NCBI GenBank assembly: GCA_030463445.1
Contig: JAQGFW010000113.1
Location: 1 to 20,032, forward strand
Direction of reading: 5' to 3'
Origin: Euplotes aediculatus
Lineage: Eukaryota > Ciliophora > Spirotrichea > Euplotida > Euplotidae
Length of the DNA: 20,032 nt
The position numbers and the translations under genes are program-made. This document shows positions 1-10,566 of the stretch, in pieces (the stretch's first letter is position 1; the number at the start of each line of letters is the position of its first letter). The notes under the pieces were generated by a model that had not been told where the DNA came from, made no database searches, and worked only from the letters and a program-made list of their open reading frames with translations.

Positions 1-28
1 CCCCAAAACCCCAAAACCCCAAAACCCC
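1..28. repeat. Telomere, C4A4 repeat, 28 bp
   Basis: The first 28 bases are three CCCCAAAA units plus CCCC, with no variant units. Spirotrich ciliates use this repeat. A double-stranded length of 28 bp is what is known for Euplotes macronuclear ends, whereas Oxytricha and Stylonychia ends are 20 bp. The repeat runs to the first base of the window, so this is either a true chromosome end or a telomere added to this fragment. No second telomere is present within the 20 kb. Confidence 0.95.
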
Positions 29-45
29 AATAAAAAATTTTAATT

Positions 46-50
46 TTGAA
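46..50 (+). promoter_or_regulatory. Chromosome-breakage signal core TTGAA, 17 bp inside the telomere
   Basis: TTGAA lies after exactly 17 bases (29-45) of non-telomeric sequence. In Euplotes crassus a conserved motif with this core sits 17 bp inside many macronuclear telomeres and is thought to direct chromosome fragmentation and telomere addition. The base before the core is T here, where I recall the consensus as A, so the match is in core and spacing but not in every flanking base. The position is the strongest single pointer to Euplotes. Confidence 0.75.
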
Positions 51-70
51 TTCTATAAAAATATTTGAAA

Positions 71-211
71 ATGGAAGAGAAAAAAAATTCAGTTGGAACA
101 GGACTAACAGATGTCATTATTGGGTGGTGTAAGAAAGCCATTTAACAATTTAGAATAATCTCCGTCTGTTTAAATGGATTTCACTTTATTTTAATCATGA
201 ATTTTTTATAA
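71..211 (+). CDS. Small telomere-proximal ORF, hydrophobic C-terminus (hypothetical)
   Basis: An ATG lies 43 bp from the telomere, a leader length typical of nanochromosomes. The first stretch reads MEEKKNSVGTGLTDVIIG and then meets a stop at 143-145. A short GT-AG intron ending at 153 (TTTAG), with its donor at 124 or 127 (30 or 27 nt), joins it in frame to a hydrophobic tail (IISVCLNGFHFILIMNFL, stop 209-211). The predicted product is about 36-37 residues with one possible membrane segment. I do not recognise it. The better-looking donor GTAAGA at 129 would create a stop, so the model is uncertain. Sequence around 795-850 weakly resembles 117-170, possibly an old duplication. Confidence 0.3.
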
Positions 212-1235
212 TTTTCTTGACTTGAAAGATATTTTCAATATAATTTAGATGGAAGTTTAGCACAAAATAGGTGTAGTGTATGGTCTTCATAAAATAAACT
301 ATTTTGCATATTTGAAAGCTAAGTTTTATCTAAGTGCTTACATTTATTAAGTTTTAAAGCTAATTTAGTGATAATTTATTGAGATAAAAAAATGTGTTTA
401 TTCTTTCAATAATTAATTAAATTTATAAAACTCTTCACTTTTTATTCAATGTTGATTGTAAAATTTCAAAATTACTATACAATTTCAATTATTCCACTCT
501 ACAAAGCTATTATTTCATTAATGGAGACTAGTCTTCTCTTTTGAATCACTAAAAATATCTGATTTTCTAGTGGTAGGATAAGAATAAATTTCTTAAAATT
601 CATATAAAATAGTGAGAAATGTTAATAATTTACTACTTGGCTTTAAATAGTTAAAATAACTATAGTTTTTACTTTAAGCTAAGATGTTTTCAAATAAGAT
701 CTAAAGTTGAATCAAATCGCATCTTTAATTGGTGCTTAGCTTAGAAAATAAAGTTGAAAATAAAAGCTATTCCTTTTAATTCTCAATTGTAATCCATGGG
801 GTGGTATTCGAAAGAAATCAATTAATAATGTTGAAGAATAGTCTGCAGATTTACTTAGTTAATTTAAGGTACAATCAATGAGACTTTTAAAATTCGATCG
901 TTCCTATTACTTAAAATATTGCATTTGCTTAAAATATGACTTTTGCACATAACTCATGAATTCTTTTTTCTGAATTCATCTATAATTCTGAAGTAATGCC
1001 ATATAACTAACTTTGAACGATTTTATTTTGATTCAGATACTTAAGTTCTCTGATTACGAAAGCTGTCGTATATCAATTCTCAATCTAAAACTAATGCATT
1101 ATAGCAAGTTTTCTTTCTTAAGCTAATGTAAATATAGAGTCTTATTTTTATCCCCAAAAATGTGTCAACAAATAGATATACAGAAGTTGAGATTTAAAAA
1201 TCCTCTAATAATGAAAGAAAAAATTTATTTTAAAA
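212..1235. other. A+T-rich spacer, no supported gene
   Basis: The composition is strongly A+T rich and TAA/TAG is frequent in all frames I read. The only longer open stretch is about 780-900 (+), beginning FSIVIHGVVFERNQ, which is about 40 codons and close to what chance allows. I see no RNA gene or repeat array. Confidence 0.5.
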
Positions 1236-1530
1236 CAAATCAAAAGTAATTAATGTCAATTTTGTATTATCTATTTACTTTTTGATTCGTTTTAATTACC
1301 GTATTAGATGTTCTAATCCCTTCACTACCTACATAAAGCAAATTTCGTTAGTGGACAAAGCAAAGACGATTTTTATTTTCTACAATTATACAACTTTTTT
1401 TCGAAAATTTGAAGAGAGTCAAAATTTAAGTCAGAGTTATTTTAAATTTTTTATGGCTCATATTTATAATCATTCATACATATGGAATTTAAATAATATA
1501 AAGTTGCATCGGTATTGTCTAATCTTGTAG
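1236..1530 (+). CDS. Possible exon or relic, unknown protein
   Basis: About 97 codons are open before TAG at 1528-1530, long for such A+T-rich DNA. The reading is rich in Phe, Ile, Asn and Tyr and has no TGA codon. There is no ATG near its start (the first in-frame ATG is at 1453), so it would have to be an internal exon or a decayed fragment. A short mid-section (FEESQNLSQSYFKFF) looks the most protein-like. I do not recognise the family and found no partner exon. Confidence 0.3.
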
Positions 1531-4221
1531 AAATGGAGTAAAGATATATATGATTTCATAACTCGTTTAACAGCTAACTCAAGGATATAATTTAATACTT
1601 ATGAGTTGTTAGATGTGAGTTCCAAGCAAATTTTATCAGAATAATAAGTTAGAAATTAACACTATTATTAAACTTCGATTCTTTAGAATTTAATTAATTT
1701 TACACAAATCATAAAATAAAGCAGATGATTGTTAATAACTAGTTTGCAATTCAGAAAATAACTAAAAAGATATCTGATACTGAATATGAGTTTCTTTAGT
1801 TTTTTGCATCCAAATTTACTTATTTTAGTTTACAAACTTAATATATTTTCTTGGTTTAATATTTTATTTTATTTTTAATTAGCGAAATTAGTGTTTATAT
1901 AAAAGCTTATGAGAATCATTTAAAAATTGATTGAATAGCTTTAGAAATAAAGAGACAATAAATGTAATGTATATTGAATGACGATACAAATTAAAACTTA
2001 CTTTAATTTCAAGCTAAAATTACTATTTAGTTAAAGTTTAGGCTTTATCAAAATTGCTTTGAAAAAATGTTTAATTTACTGAAAGTAATTTTTATTAAAA
2101 TGCCTCTTTAGCAAATAATATTGAGTATCAATCATAAATAATTTATCTTAGAGAATATTTCTTAATCAACTTTAGAATTTGAAATTTAGTAAAAAATAAA
2201 ATAAATGTCTCTTCAAAAACATATTGATAGAATAGAAGAGGTAGGAAAATAATTAGTTTTAAATTGATAGAAAATACTTAGGATAGTTAGTACGAAGATT
2301 ATTAATTAAAGAGTAAGAAAATAGCACATAAATAAAAAATTTGAATTAATTTTAAATTGAAATTAATAATACACATATCGGTAACTATGAAATCAATGTC
2401 AGAAAGATTATTAAATAAAAATGAAATGATAAAAGGATAATGCAGCATTTTTTTATTATTGTAAATTTTATTACTTAAAAAATAATTATAGGCTTAATGG
2501 AAAAAGTGAAATTTTTGTGTCAATTTTGTATATTAAAGTGATAAATTTTTGAGAACATGAAATTATTCATATATTTGTATGATAATTTACTGCTTCAAAG
2601 ATGCCTTATTTTAATCAATAAAAAATAGCTTTTAAAAATAATTTATTCAATTAGATATTGAGGTTTTGAGTTTACTAATTTTTCTAATTATCATTTTATT
2701 TTTAAAATGGCTCATTTTCACTAATATTTTCTTTGAATAAATTATTGATAAACAAAATTTTTTGCAATTTTTCAAATCTAAAGTTTAACATTAATACTTA
2801 AAGATTAATAATGACTTCGATATTAAAGTCTATTGATTCAGTATTGTTTTTGAAAAAAGTTGATTGTTCATTAATTTAATCAAGCAGATTAAAACATTTA
2901 TTTACTAATTTTGCAAAGAGATTTGAATATCAACTCTCGATTTTAATTTACTTAATTTTTGAAATTAAATTAATCTATTTGATGAATTAATGTGACGTTA
3001 ACTAATTTCATGCAAACTTCATATCCAGCAAACCCTAATACTTAGTCCCTGCTAAAATCTGCTGAGTATTATCAAAACTCAAAAATGTAAATCAAGTAGC
3101 CATACAACTTTTCATTAGTCAGAATTTACTAATGCAAAAAGTAAAAATACGAATATTGAATTAGAATTTGTTAATCAAACCTAACGGAATAGACTAAATA
3201 ATGCATTTTTGCTTCTAATAAAGTTTATTAGAAATTGAATTTTAACTCCAAATCGGATCTTAATTTTTGACTTTGTTTAAAAAAGAGTTAAAATGTAGGT
3301 AAACTTAAGTTTAAAATTTAACAAGAGCATTAGTTATAGAGGGATGAAAATGATTTTTACGCTATGTTATTTATATATACGATGCTCAAAACTGAGTTAT
3401 GCATATAAATAGGATAAATCTATTATGCTTAGGTTTTTCTTTGATTACAGGCTAAAAGTAAATTTTAATTAACTAGTTAACTTAAAATCATATGATATTT
3501 GAATTTTCTGTTCAGACATTGATTTAGCCTCTTTATTAAGTATCAATTATTAAAATAGTATGATCTGTTCATTAAAATCACTTCAAGCATAAGAATAAAT
3601 AGTATTTCTTACAAGAAACAACAAGGTTTTAAATTTGAATTGTTGAAACTATATTTCTAAACTGTAAACTTCATACACTTCCATAAATAATCTCTGTGTT
3701 TAAAAATAAATTAAAATTTATTATGTATTGATCTAGAAATTTAAATTAGAAATATTGAAATAGATATATTGTAAAGTATAATTAAAAAATCATAATAAAC
3801 CATCTCCAAAAGTTACTATTTAAACACAAGATTTGTATTTGAAGTAATTATTAATTCAGTAAATTTTTTTATTATGTTTATTTATACTTTATATTTATAA
3901 ACACTCATATATTTTTAATTTATTTAAACAATTTTTTTTATTTACTATCCTATCAAAGTTTTTGTTTGACTTATATTTTATTCTTTGTTTTTGATAATGA
4001 AGTTTTTGCACAGAAAGATATTAATATTTTTTTATTTAATTATCAAATAGCTGTCAGTGAGTACAGAAAATTGACGACTTTACAAACATTTATGAACCCA
4101 ATTTAAAAGCTTAATAGTTTTTACATGTAAAACTTATAAATAAATCTGAAGTTGAAAATTGAGACCAATAAATTTACTCTGCTAACTATTTTTAAAATGT
4201 CAAACATCTAACACTGAATAG
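1531..4221. other. Long A+T-rich spacer
   Basis: I found no convincing exon here on either strand. A reading from ATG 3011 looks protein-like only if TAA/TAG are taken as Gln, and its stop density is what chance predicts, so it is not called. The region could be intergenic DNA or sequence eliminated during macronuclear development. No direct or inverted repeats stood out. Confidence 0.5.
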
Positions 4222-4926
4222 TCAAATCACCCGAAAACAGCAAATTGAGCGAAGCTAAAAGCGAATTCAGAGAATTATCTTACTCAAGGTCAAATGAATC
4301 CATTAAAAATAACTCTGATAAATCTGATTCTGATTTCAATGATGAAAAGAAGCAAAATTCATCGTAAGTACAACATTATAAAATACTAAAATGAGGATAG
4401 CTAATTTTAGATGCATAAGTATTTTAGTTTTATCACTAGATTTAAATTCAACAGAGTTATTTATTCTAAATCAGTTATATATAAAACTTTAACATGAATA
4501 GATGTAATAGAAGCCTATTTTTATCTGATTAATTCTATCCTTTACTTATTATTTTATAAGATCACAATAAGTACATTTTAAATTATTGAAAATATTTTAA
4601 AAAAATAAATTCTAGAAAAAACTTAATGATGCAGAATAAGCATTGCAGCTCTTCAACTCTTCTACATAGAATCTGCACCAATATACATCCTTTATTTCGG
4701 TTCATTCATTATCATGTCTGCTCTTAATACTTGAAATGTATTACCGATGATTTGAGAAGATTTCTATCTACTCAAATTATCATCGAACTTTAAGTCTAAT
4801 TTTCATTTTTTCATAATTAAGTATTTATATTTTCGATTAAAAAATTTATTAAGAGATTTTATCCTCAAAAATTTAATGTTGCCATTATTTAACATCCAAA
4901 TTAAAATCGATCACTTTCATTTATAA
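4222..4926 (+). CDS. Gene A, first part: Ser/Glu/Lys-rich protein, two exons plus putative +1 frameshift
   Basis: Exon 1 (4222-4363) follows an AATAG acceptor and reads KSPENSKLSEAKSEF and on, rich in Ser, Glu, Asp and Lys and probably disordered. It ends at a strong donor, GTAAGT (4364). The acceptor TTCTAG ends at 4615, and phase 2 is kept exactly across the 252-nt intron. Exon 2 reads MMQNKHCSSSTLLHRICT onward to TAA at 4725-4727. Moving +1 at TCT-TAA-T opens 66 more codons without TAA/TAG, ending at TAA 4924-4926. The 5' end is unresolved: ATG 4197 is in frame but is followed by TAA at 4209, which a short intron (4199-4221) might remove. Function unknown. It may be the start of the same gene as the exons at 5277-6132. 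Confidence 0.55.
4364..4615 (+). other. Intron in gene A, 252 nt
   Basis: Donor GTAAGTACAAC and acceptor AAATTCTAG. The flanking exons are both Ser/Lys-rich readings, and the split Ser codon (TC|A) is restored. The interior is A+T rich with stops in all frames. Confidence 0.6.
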
Positions 4927-5276
4927 AAAACTTTTCGTTTCTATAAAATTCGTAAACTCTCATTAATCAATCAATTGAAAGTACTAATTCTAATGAGCAA
5001 TACAAGTTTGTATTTTGATTTATTTGCAATCCTTTATAATTAAATAAAATATTTAAAAAAAATTTTATCTCAATTGTTATTTTTTAGTTTAATTGAGATG
5101 AGTAATTAACAAGTATAGCTTATTTTCATGCTTAGAAAATTAGATTCAAGTTATACTTACTAAAGCTTAGCACTTCTAATGTTATCTTGTGTAACTGAGT
5201 TTCAAATCAACGAGACTTGAAACAAGTTACACTCGTAAAGAACTCTCTCAACTATTAGAGTCGAATTGAAAATTAG
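4927..5276. other. Spacer or intron region with a possible small exon
   Basis: The first 200 bases are A+T rich and empty. From about 5133 a frame with few stops precedes the exon at 5277 (NVILCNCVSNQRDLKQ around 5180-5225). A 42-nt GT-AG intron starting at GTAAAG (about 5235) and ending at 5276 would join it in phase, but several other joins are possible. Confidence 0.3.
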
Positions 5277-5894
5277 AATAATACCTTAATTTGATTGGAT
5301 TATATACAAAACCTTTATAGACCCCGAAATCAAAACAATCAATCTAGATTCAACCAAGAACAAAATTCTCGCGATAATGAAACTGGAGTAAGATAGTGTT
5401 CAACTCCTCCCTATGTTTAGAGAAATCAGTCATCAAGTACAAGCAATCGGAGACATTGTGATGACAGCAACGATTCTTTAGAGGAAATAACTGAACATAA
5501 TTTAGAACAAGATTTATCTGAGTCTCCTTCTCAATACGTCCCTGTCATCGACTATGAAGACATTAAAGATGAATTGGTGGATAAACTAATTTATGAAGCA
5601 ACAATCGAAGATCAAAAAGAAATTGGACAAAAGATGGAAGAGGAAGAGCATATACTATTGCAACAAAATTACTTAAATTACTATGATCAGATCATCATAA
5701 CCTTGAATTACTATGAAGATGTAAGTAATGTTTCAGAGGATATTCAACTAGATTTATTTCTTTTTATTTTAGACTTTTAAACAGTTATTTATAATTATAA
5801 TACTGCAAATTTTCAATATAAAGTGACCAACGAAAAAAAGTTAGACATTACCGAAAAAAAGTTAGAAGTCGCTCTAAAAAATCAAATATTTTAA
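5277..5894 (+). CDS. Gene A, middle part: acidic, Gln/Asn-rich protein with two short introns
   Basis: Three exon segments share one frame: 5277-5387, 5421-5724 and 5785-5891, with TAA at 5892-5894. Removing 5388-5420 (33 nt, GTAAGA...TTTAG) deletes two in-frame TAGs. Removing 5725-5784 (60 nt, GTAATG...AACAG) deletes a TAA. The first segment is rich in Asn, Gln and Arg (LYRPRNQNNQSRFNQEQN). The second is acidic (DDSNDSLEEITEHNLEQDLS) and then probably helical (EDQKEIGQKMEEEEHILLQQ). The third ends with a charged helix (NEKKLDITEKKLEVALKNQ). One TGA is read as Cys. No domain recognised; low-complexity acidic regions suggest a scaffold or nuclear protein, but that is a guess. A +1 shift at TTT-TAA-G would lead towards the exon at 5965. 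Confidence 0.65.
5388..5420 (+). other. Short intron, 33 nt
   Basis: GTAAGATAGTG...TATGTTTAG lies between two segments in the same phase. It contains both in-frame TAG codons that otherwise interrupt the frame. The size fits the short introns of ciliates. Confidence 0.6.
5725..5784 (+). other. Short intron, 60 nt
   Basis: Donor GTAATG, pyrimidine-rich tract, acceptor AAACAG. Removal keeps the frame and eliminates the TAA at 5778-5780. An upstream donor (GTAAGT at 5721) and a TTTTAG acceptor (ending 5772) are alternatives, but they do not lead into the long downstream frame. Confidence 0.5.
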
Positions 5895-5964
5895 GATTCA
5901 TAATTGGATTAAAATAGTATCAATATGCAAGGAATTTATTAAATAATGTAGATTAATAAAATAA

Positions 5965-6132
5965 TATAAGAAGAGTGTAAGGAGCTGTAGAACTAATCAT
6001 TTAAATGAAATACTCAGTGTAAATAAAAAAAGAAAGATTGAAGATGAAAAGATAGCATTTGGCTGGTGATGAAAAACAAATAAATTATATGCGAAAAGGG
6101 AAGCCAAAGGATCTATTTACTCTTTGATTAGA
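5965..6132 (+). CDS. Possible last exon of gene A, basic NLS-like cluster
   Basis: Fifty-six codons are open between TAA (5962) and TAG (6133). The reading contains NEILSVNKKRKIEDEKIAFG, whose KKRKIEDE resembles a classical nuclear localisation signal. Two adjacent TGA codons would be Cys-Cys. It is in the +1 frame relative to the exon ending at 5894. Alternatively a 37-nt intron (GTAAAT...GATAG) would splice to another open frame (HLAGDEKQINYMRKGKPK) that ends at TAA 6141-6143. Both readings are plausible; transcript data would decide. Confidence 0.4.
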
Positions 6133-6515
6133 TAGCATGTAAATTTGTATTAAATAAAATACTATGAAAGCTCAAATATACGAATTTTTCTAAAATTTAA
6201 ATTAATGGATAAAGTTGGTGATTTTTAAGGTTTTACAGCAAGACGACATTTGTAAATTCAAATATTCAAAAGTTAATTATAAATTACTTCTTTATTATAA
6301 TGACTTTTATTTCGTTTAAGCTTTTAATAAATTGTCATATTTTCCTTCACTATATTGAAGGAAATTGAGAAATTATTAAATACTTCTTTTCCTGTATTTA
6401 TAATAATCTGATCATAATAGCTAATTAGCTAATTTTAATTTATATGTTATGGTTTTAAGCTATTTAAAATCTATTGAAGCATCTAAACAAATTGATCAAA
6501 GTTCATTCACTTAGA

Positions 6516-6656
6516 ATGGATAGTCCTCAACATGAAATGAATATTCAGAGGAAGAAATTTAAATTTATAAAATACTATTTAATATTTCATTCTGAGTTTT
6601 ATAATATCAAATATTTTATCATTATTCTAATTATTTTTGTTTGATATATTTATTAA
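6516..6656 (+). CDS. Small ORF with C-terminal membrane segment (hypothetical)
   Basis: ATG at 6516, 46 codons, TAA at 6654-6656. It begins MDSPQHEMNIQRKKFKF and ends with a hydrophobic run (FIIILIIFVCYIY) that includes one TGA as Cys. A polar, basic start and a hydrophobic end would suit a tail-anchored peptide. The length is only modestly above chance for this composition, and no homologue is recognised. Confidence 0.3.
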
Positions 6657-7479
6657 ATAAGTATCAATCATTTATTTATGGCAAAATATGAAATAAAACT
6701 TCAAAGCAAAAGAAATAAAATATTTTTATAGATTGATTGAAGTATTTAGTTTAGTTCACCTTCGTTTATACACTTAGTATGCTAATTGCTAATTAATAAA
6801 TTTTAGAAAGTCAAACAAAGTATTAACATAGACATAATAATTAAACAATTACATACTTTTTGTAAAAATTTTAATATGTTTTTAAACATGCATAGCTAAT
6901 CAACTCTTCAGTTTCATTTGTGATATAGATCGATGATAAAAATCAAAAACAATACTACCTGCATAAAGACTATAGTAAACTGTTGTAAGTACACAATATA
7001 TTTGTATTTGATATAAGAGAACAATTAGATCTTTAAAGTAAATTCATAAAATGTTTGCTATTCAAATATCTTTGATTTTCTTAGAAAATATATTATTTAT
7101 CAATGTCTGGTGAGCATAACAGTTAAATGTTAGCTGATATTAGCTTAAATTGATTTATAAATATTACTTTATTAAACAACCAAAATTAATTAATTTATTT
7201 ATTTATATTGAATTAATTTAATTGCACTTTGAAACAACTGACTTGATAATAACATTTTATATTGAAAAGATGAGATTTTATAAAATTTTTATTTCATATA
7301 TTTCAAGAATTAAAGAAAATTTTATCTTAAATTTAGTGTTTTTGATTTGTAATTAAAAATGTAAAATTCTGAATTGAGAAGATTTCAGTTATTTTGAAAG
7401 CATAATGTATAATTTTTTGGAGATATATTCAAAATTAAAATGTATTTTATGTTTTCATTAAAATTTTTACTTTGTTTAA
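6657..7479. other. A+T-rich spacer
   Basis: No open frame of note on either strand and no repeat array. I see nothing to annotate. Confidence 0.5.
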
Positions 7480-7623
7480 TATGTTTACCTTTTTTATATA
7501 TATTTTTCATTTTTGATTAGCTGTAGCATTACTTGTTGGATCGAAGAAACACTTGATTCTGAATCAATGTTCAAAAGAAAAAATAATTTATATCAATATA
7601 ACTATATTCTAGTGTTATTATAA
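7480..7623 (+). CDS. Weak exon candidate, hydrophobic start
   Basis: Forty-seven codons are open to TAA 7621-7623. A hydrophobic run (YVYLFYIYFSFLISCSITC) is followed by WIEETLDSESMFKRKNN. The run of non-A+T-rich codons around 7535-7580 is the main support. A TTAG acceptor at 7517-7520 could mark the true exon start. It could easily be chance. Confidence 0.2.
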   Translation, partial: YVYLFYIYFSFLISCSITCWIEETLDSESMFKRKNNLYQYNYILVLL

Positions 7624-8951
7624 TTCATATTCACTTATTAGAATGAATACTTAAATCTATGTATTAAATAAACGAATAGAAGATTCAAAGTGAATTGATA
7701 AGCTCAATTTAATTCAAAATAAAAGTTTCGTAAAGCAAAACATAATTGTAGATAAGCATTGCATATTATGACAAGAATGCATAAATTATCTGAGTTTCTT
7801 CTTATTGATAATAAGAATTTTAAATAATTAGCTTAAATTTTTAAGTTATTTTAAATAGTATTGAATATGAAAATTAAATTATTGTTATTTAAAATTCAAT
7901 AAGATAATTTAAATTAAGCAAAACCATGTTATGATAATAAATAAAAATAATTCTTCGTATCATTATATATTCGCCTTCAAGTTAGTTTATAATTATAAAA
8001 AAAATTCATTTGATGTTTCTTGAAGTAATATTGCTTAGATAAATTTTATCATCTGCCAATAATATTTTTTTTCTAAATAATTTTTTTTCGCATCTCAATT
8101 CAAATAAAATTCGAACCTATTTTATATTATTAGTTACTAATCTATTTTTATCTCATATTTCTTTTATTTATGATTTTTAAATTTCTATATTTATTAAAAT
8201 ATTCTACTATTTTAAAAGTTTTTATAGCTAATACTTTTATGTATATAACTCCTGGTTTTTTCTCACATTTTAAATTACTGTGTTATCCTCGTACAAATTT
8301 TAGAATTTAAATATTTTAAAATCTAAATATTTGCTTATGTGTATATATTATTTTAATTTAATTTAGTCCTCAAGATCTATATTATAATCCTCGAAAAATT
8401 ATTATAAACTTTAATTTTATCAAATTTTTTCTTGATATTTTTATTTTATGAGAATTATCAAATATATTGTATGGTGCCAAATAAACTTTGCATGAGCATT
8501 TAAAGAAGAATAGTTACTCAGCATGGCTGCAATGAGTCTCATCTATTTATTACCCTTAATATTTCATATATTAATTTTATAAGCTTACCTTAATAATTGA
8601 ATTTTCTTTCCAACCAAGTTTATGTATGCTTGCGGATTATGCTTTTAAAACATTATTGTATTCTGAAATGCCTTTTAATTTAAACGATAAAAGTACATCT
8701 CCTTTGCAATTGGTTATAATAATCCAATTGCATATTAAAACCTAAAAAAGAATTTGTATTTCTTGAACTTTACAATAAACTGATTTTCAACAAATTCTGA
8801 GTTATTACAAATAATTTTAAATGCAATTGTTTTTGGTTCACACTGCTCAATAAATTTTTAAGCTATTACTGCCAGTTTTTTATTTCAATACTGAATATAT
8901 ATTAGTATGCAGTATTTCAATATTTTATTAATGAAATTGCATGTCTAATTA
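7624..8951. other. A+T-rich spacer
   Basis: Mostly homopolymer-like A and T runs with stops in every frame. I see no gene, RNA or repeat. Base composition changes sharply at about 8950, where gene B begins. Confidence 0.5.
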
Positions 8952-10566
8952 ATGAGAGATGCTTTTTACTGAACCAGTGACCTCAGTGGCTTACATTTGA
9001 GCACATCTTGTAATCGAGCTCTCCAGTCTCATAGAGATTTCAAGCTTCAATTGTCTTTTGATTCGTCCTAATCAGACGAGAGAGCTGAGGCGAAATTTGG
9101 AAAGAACAGAGAGGGCTAGGATGTTGTTGATTTCATTTTGGCACTGCATTCATGCAATGAAGCTGCTTCTATGAGATGTGCAGAATGTGAGGTGGCTGTT
9201 ACTCTGGATGCTACGCCACGTGCTCACTTAGGAATTGTGAGGTTAAAATTATCTCAGTGTTATTGGGTAAAAGTGGGACGAATGGGGAACTTCCTCTTGA
9301 TTTACTTTTGAGGAAGCATCATTAAGGAACGCTGTTTCAGTTCAATCAAAATTGATTTCAACCTTGGCTGTTGTGGAAACTTGATTTGCTCTGATTATAA
9401 TTCGTCTTAGTAAAGATAATAGGTCTGCCTGATTTATATTTTTTGCAAATGGACAATTACTATACAACATCTGGTATACAAAAGCTATTGATTCCAACTC
9501 CGCTGTCATATGTGAAATTTCTGTCGTTTATGATAAAACTGTGGTAGATCTTTGTGCTCCAACCAGTGGTCTTAGAGTAGATCTTAGCAGTCCTTCAGCA
9601 TTAAAGGAATACCTTAACACATTTATTTCGAGTTGAACTAAGTCATATTATTATACTCTTTTCACTTATCGTGAGTTCAGTTTAGGGTTTTAATTTATAG
9701 TGAGCATTCATTAAAATTTTTGCAGACCCTAATTTTGTGGATCTCTTTTTATAGGCTCGCAGCTTTACCATTGCCCACTAAATTCATAGTTGATTGGAAA
9801 AATATATAAGCTTTTGTGATTTTATCCTTTGATCTCTTTTTTAACTGCATTTGTTTATATGAATCAGTTCTTCCTCTTTTTATTCATTGCTTTGGGATCT
9901 ATGCTTCCTGAAATTTTCTATCATATTTACAGTTTCTATATACTTCAGAGTTGAGAGGATGTTATAATTCTGCTAATAATTTCTCTTGCTCGAGTTACGA
10001 ACTTCATCCAAATCCAATTCTCTACGATACAATTGAGACTAGTTAAACTTCTGAACGTTTATCTTTTCCATTATTTGCCAAAAAGTCAATCATCCTTATT
10101 GATTTCATTATAGATAATTTTATTTTTATCATTCTAAATACTCATTTAACGAGTATGAGATTTAGGAAATATTATGTGAGGCAGTAAAAAGTTCATCTTA
10201 AATGTTATGTTGCTTTTTGGATTATTTGAGAATAGTGTATGATTACATTGTCAAGGATTGGTTTCACAACACCAAATTGTTTCTTTAATACGAAATCATA
10301 GTATTAATGTTAAAAAAAGTAAGAGCAGACAGAATCTTTCTATTTTTGTTGAATAGTTATAGGTACAAGTTATTCACTCTTCGTTGCTTCATAGAACAAA
10401 ATTGATTGTGGCGCTCTCTGTAGTCCTAATTTATAATTGGAGAATTTCTTCCTTTTGGAAGCAAGCTGAAGAGATAATGACCAAATTTTGAATATATAGA
10501 CTCATGGACATTTATAACGAAGTTGCAGTTATGAGACCACTTCAAGACTTTTCTCGTAAATTATAA
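8952..10566 (+). CDS. Gene B: hydrophobic multi-pass membrane protein, frame broken by several TAA/TAG
   Basis: The region has clearly higher G+C than its flanks. ATG 8952 opens MRDAFYCTSDLSGLHLST. The same frame continues, past TAA 9069 and TAG 9117, into DVVDFILALHSCNEAAS and a conserved-looking stretch to 9266. A 46-nt GT-AG intron (9267-9312) joins to a 126-codon exon (9313-9690) with membrane-like segments (ISTLAVVETCFALIIIRL). Further open blocks in that frame are 9790-10110 (107 codons, at least three membrane segments including MNQFFLFLFIALGSMLPEIF), 10150-10353 and 10363-10566. At least six TGA are read as sense. Spacing of LPEIF and LARVT recalls transmembrane E3 ligases of the TUL1/FLY1 type, but no C-terminal RING is present, so the family is open. 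The stops may lie in introns I cannot place, or the gene may be decaying. Confidence 0.55.
9267..9312 (+). other. Short intron in gene B, 46 nt
   Basis: GTAAAAGTGG...TTTTGAG separates two long A/T-ending-codon frames, joining a Trp codon to GAA in phase 0. The length is not a multiple of three, so the frame change is explained by splicing alone. Confidence 0.55.

Noticed and set aside
1-28. C4A4 start as the end of a telomere-bearing transposon (TBE/Tec type)
   Set aside because: No inverted terminal repeat beyond the telomere and no transposase-like frame follows; the 28-bp length and 17-bp TTGAA spacing fit a chromosome end better.
3011-3310. Reading with TAA/TAG as Gln (standard ciliate code)
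   Set aside because: The number of TAA/TAG in the frame is about what chance gives, and the best genes here use only CAA/CAG for Gln.
10397-10450. RING-like IDCGALC motif in gene B
   Set aside because: The Cys spacing is wrong, the His/Cys partners downstream are absent, and the long open frame through this region is a different one.
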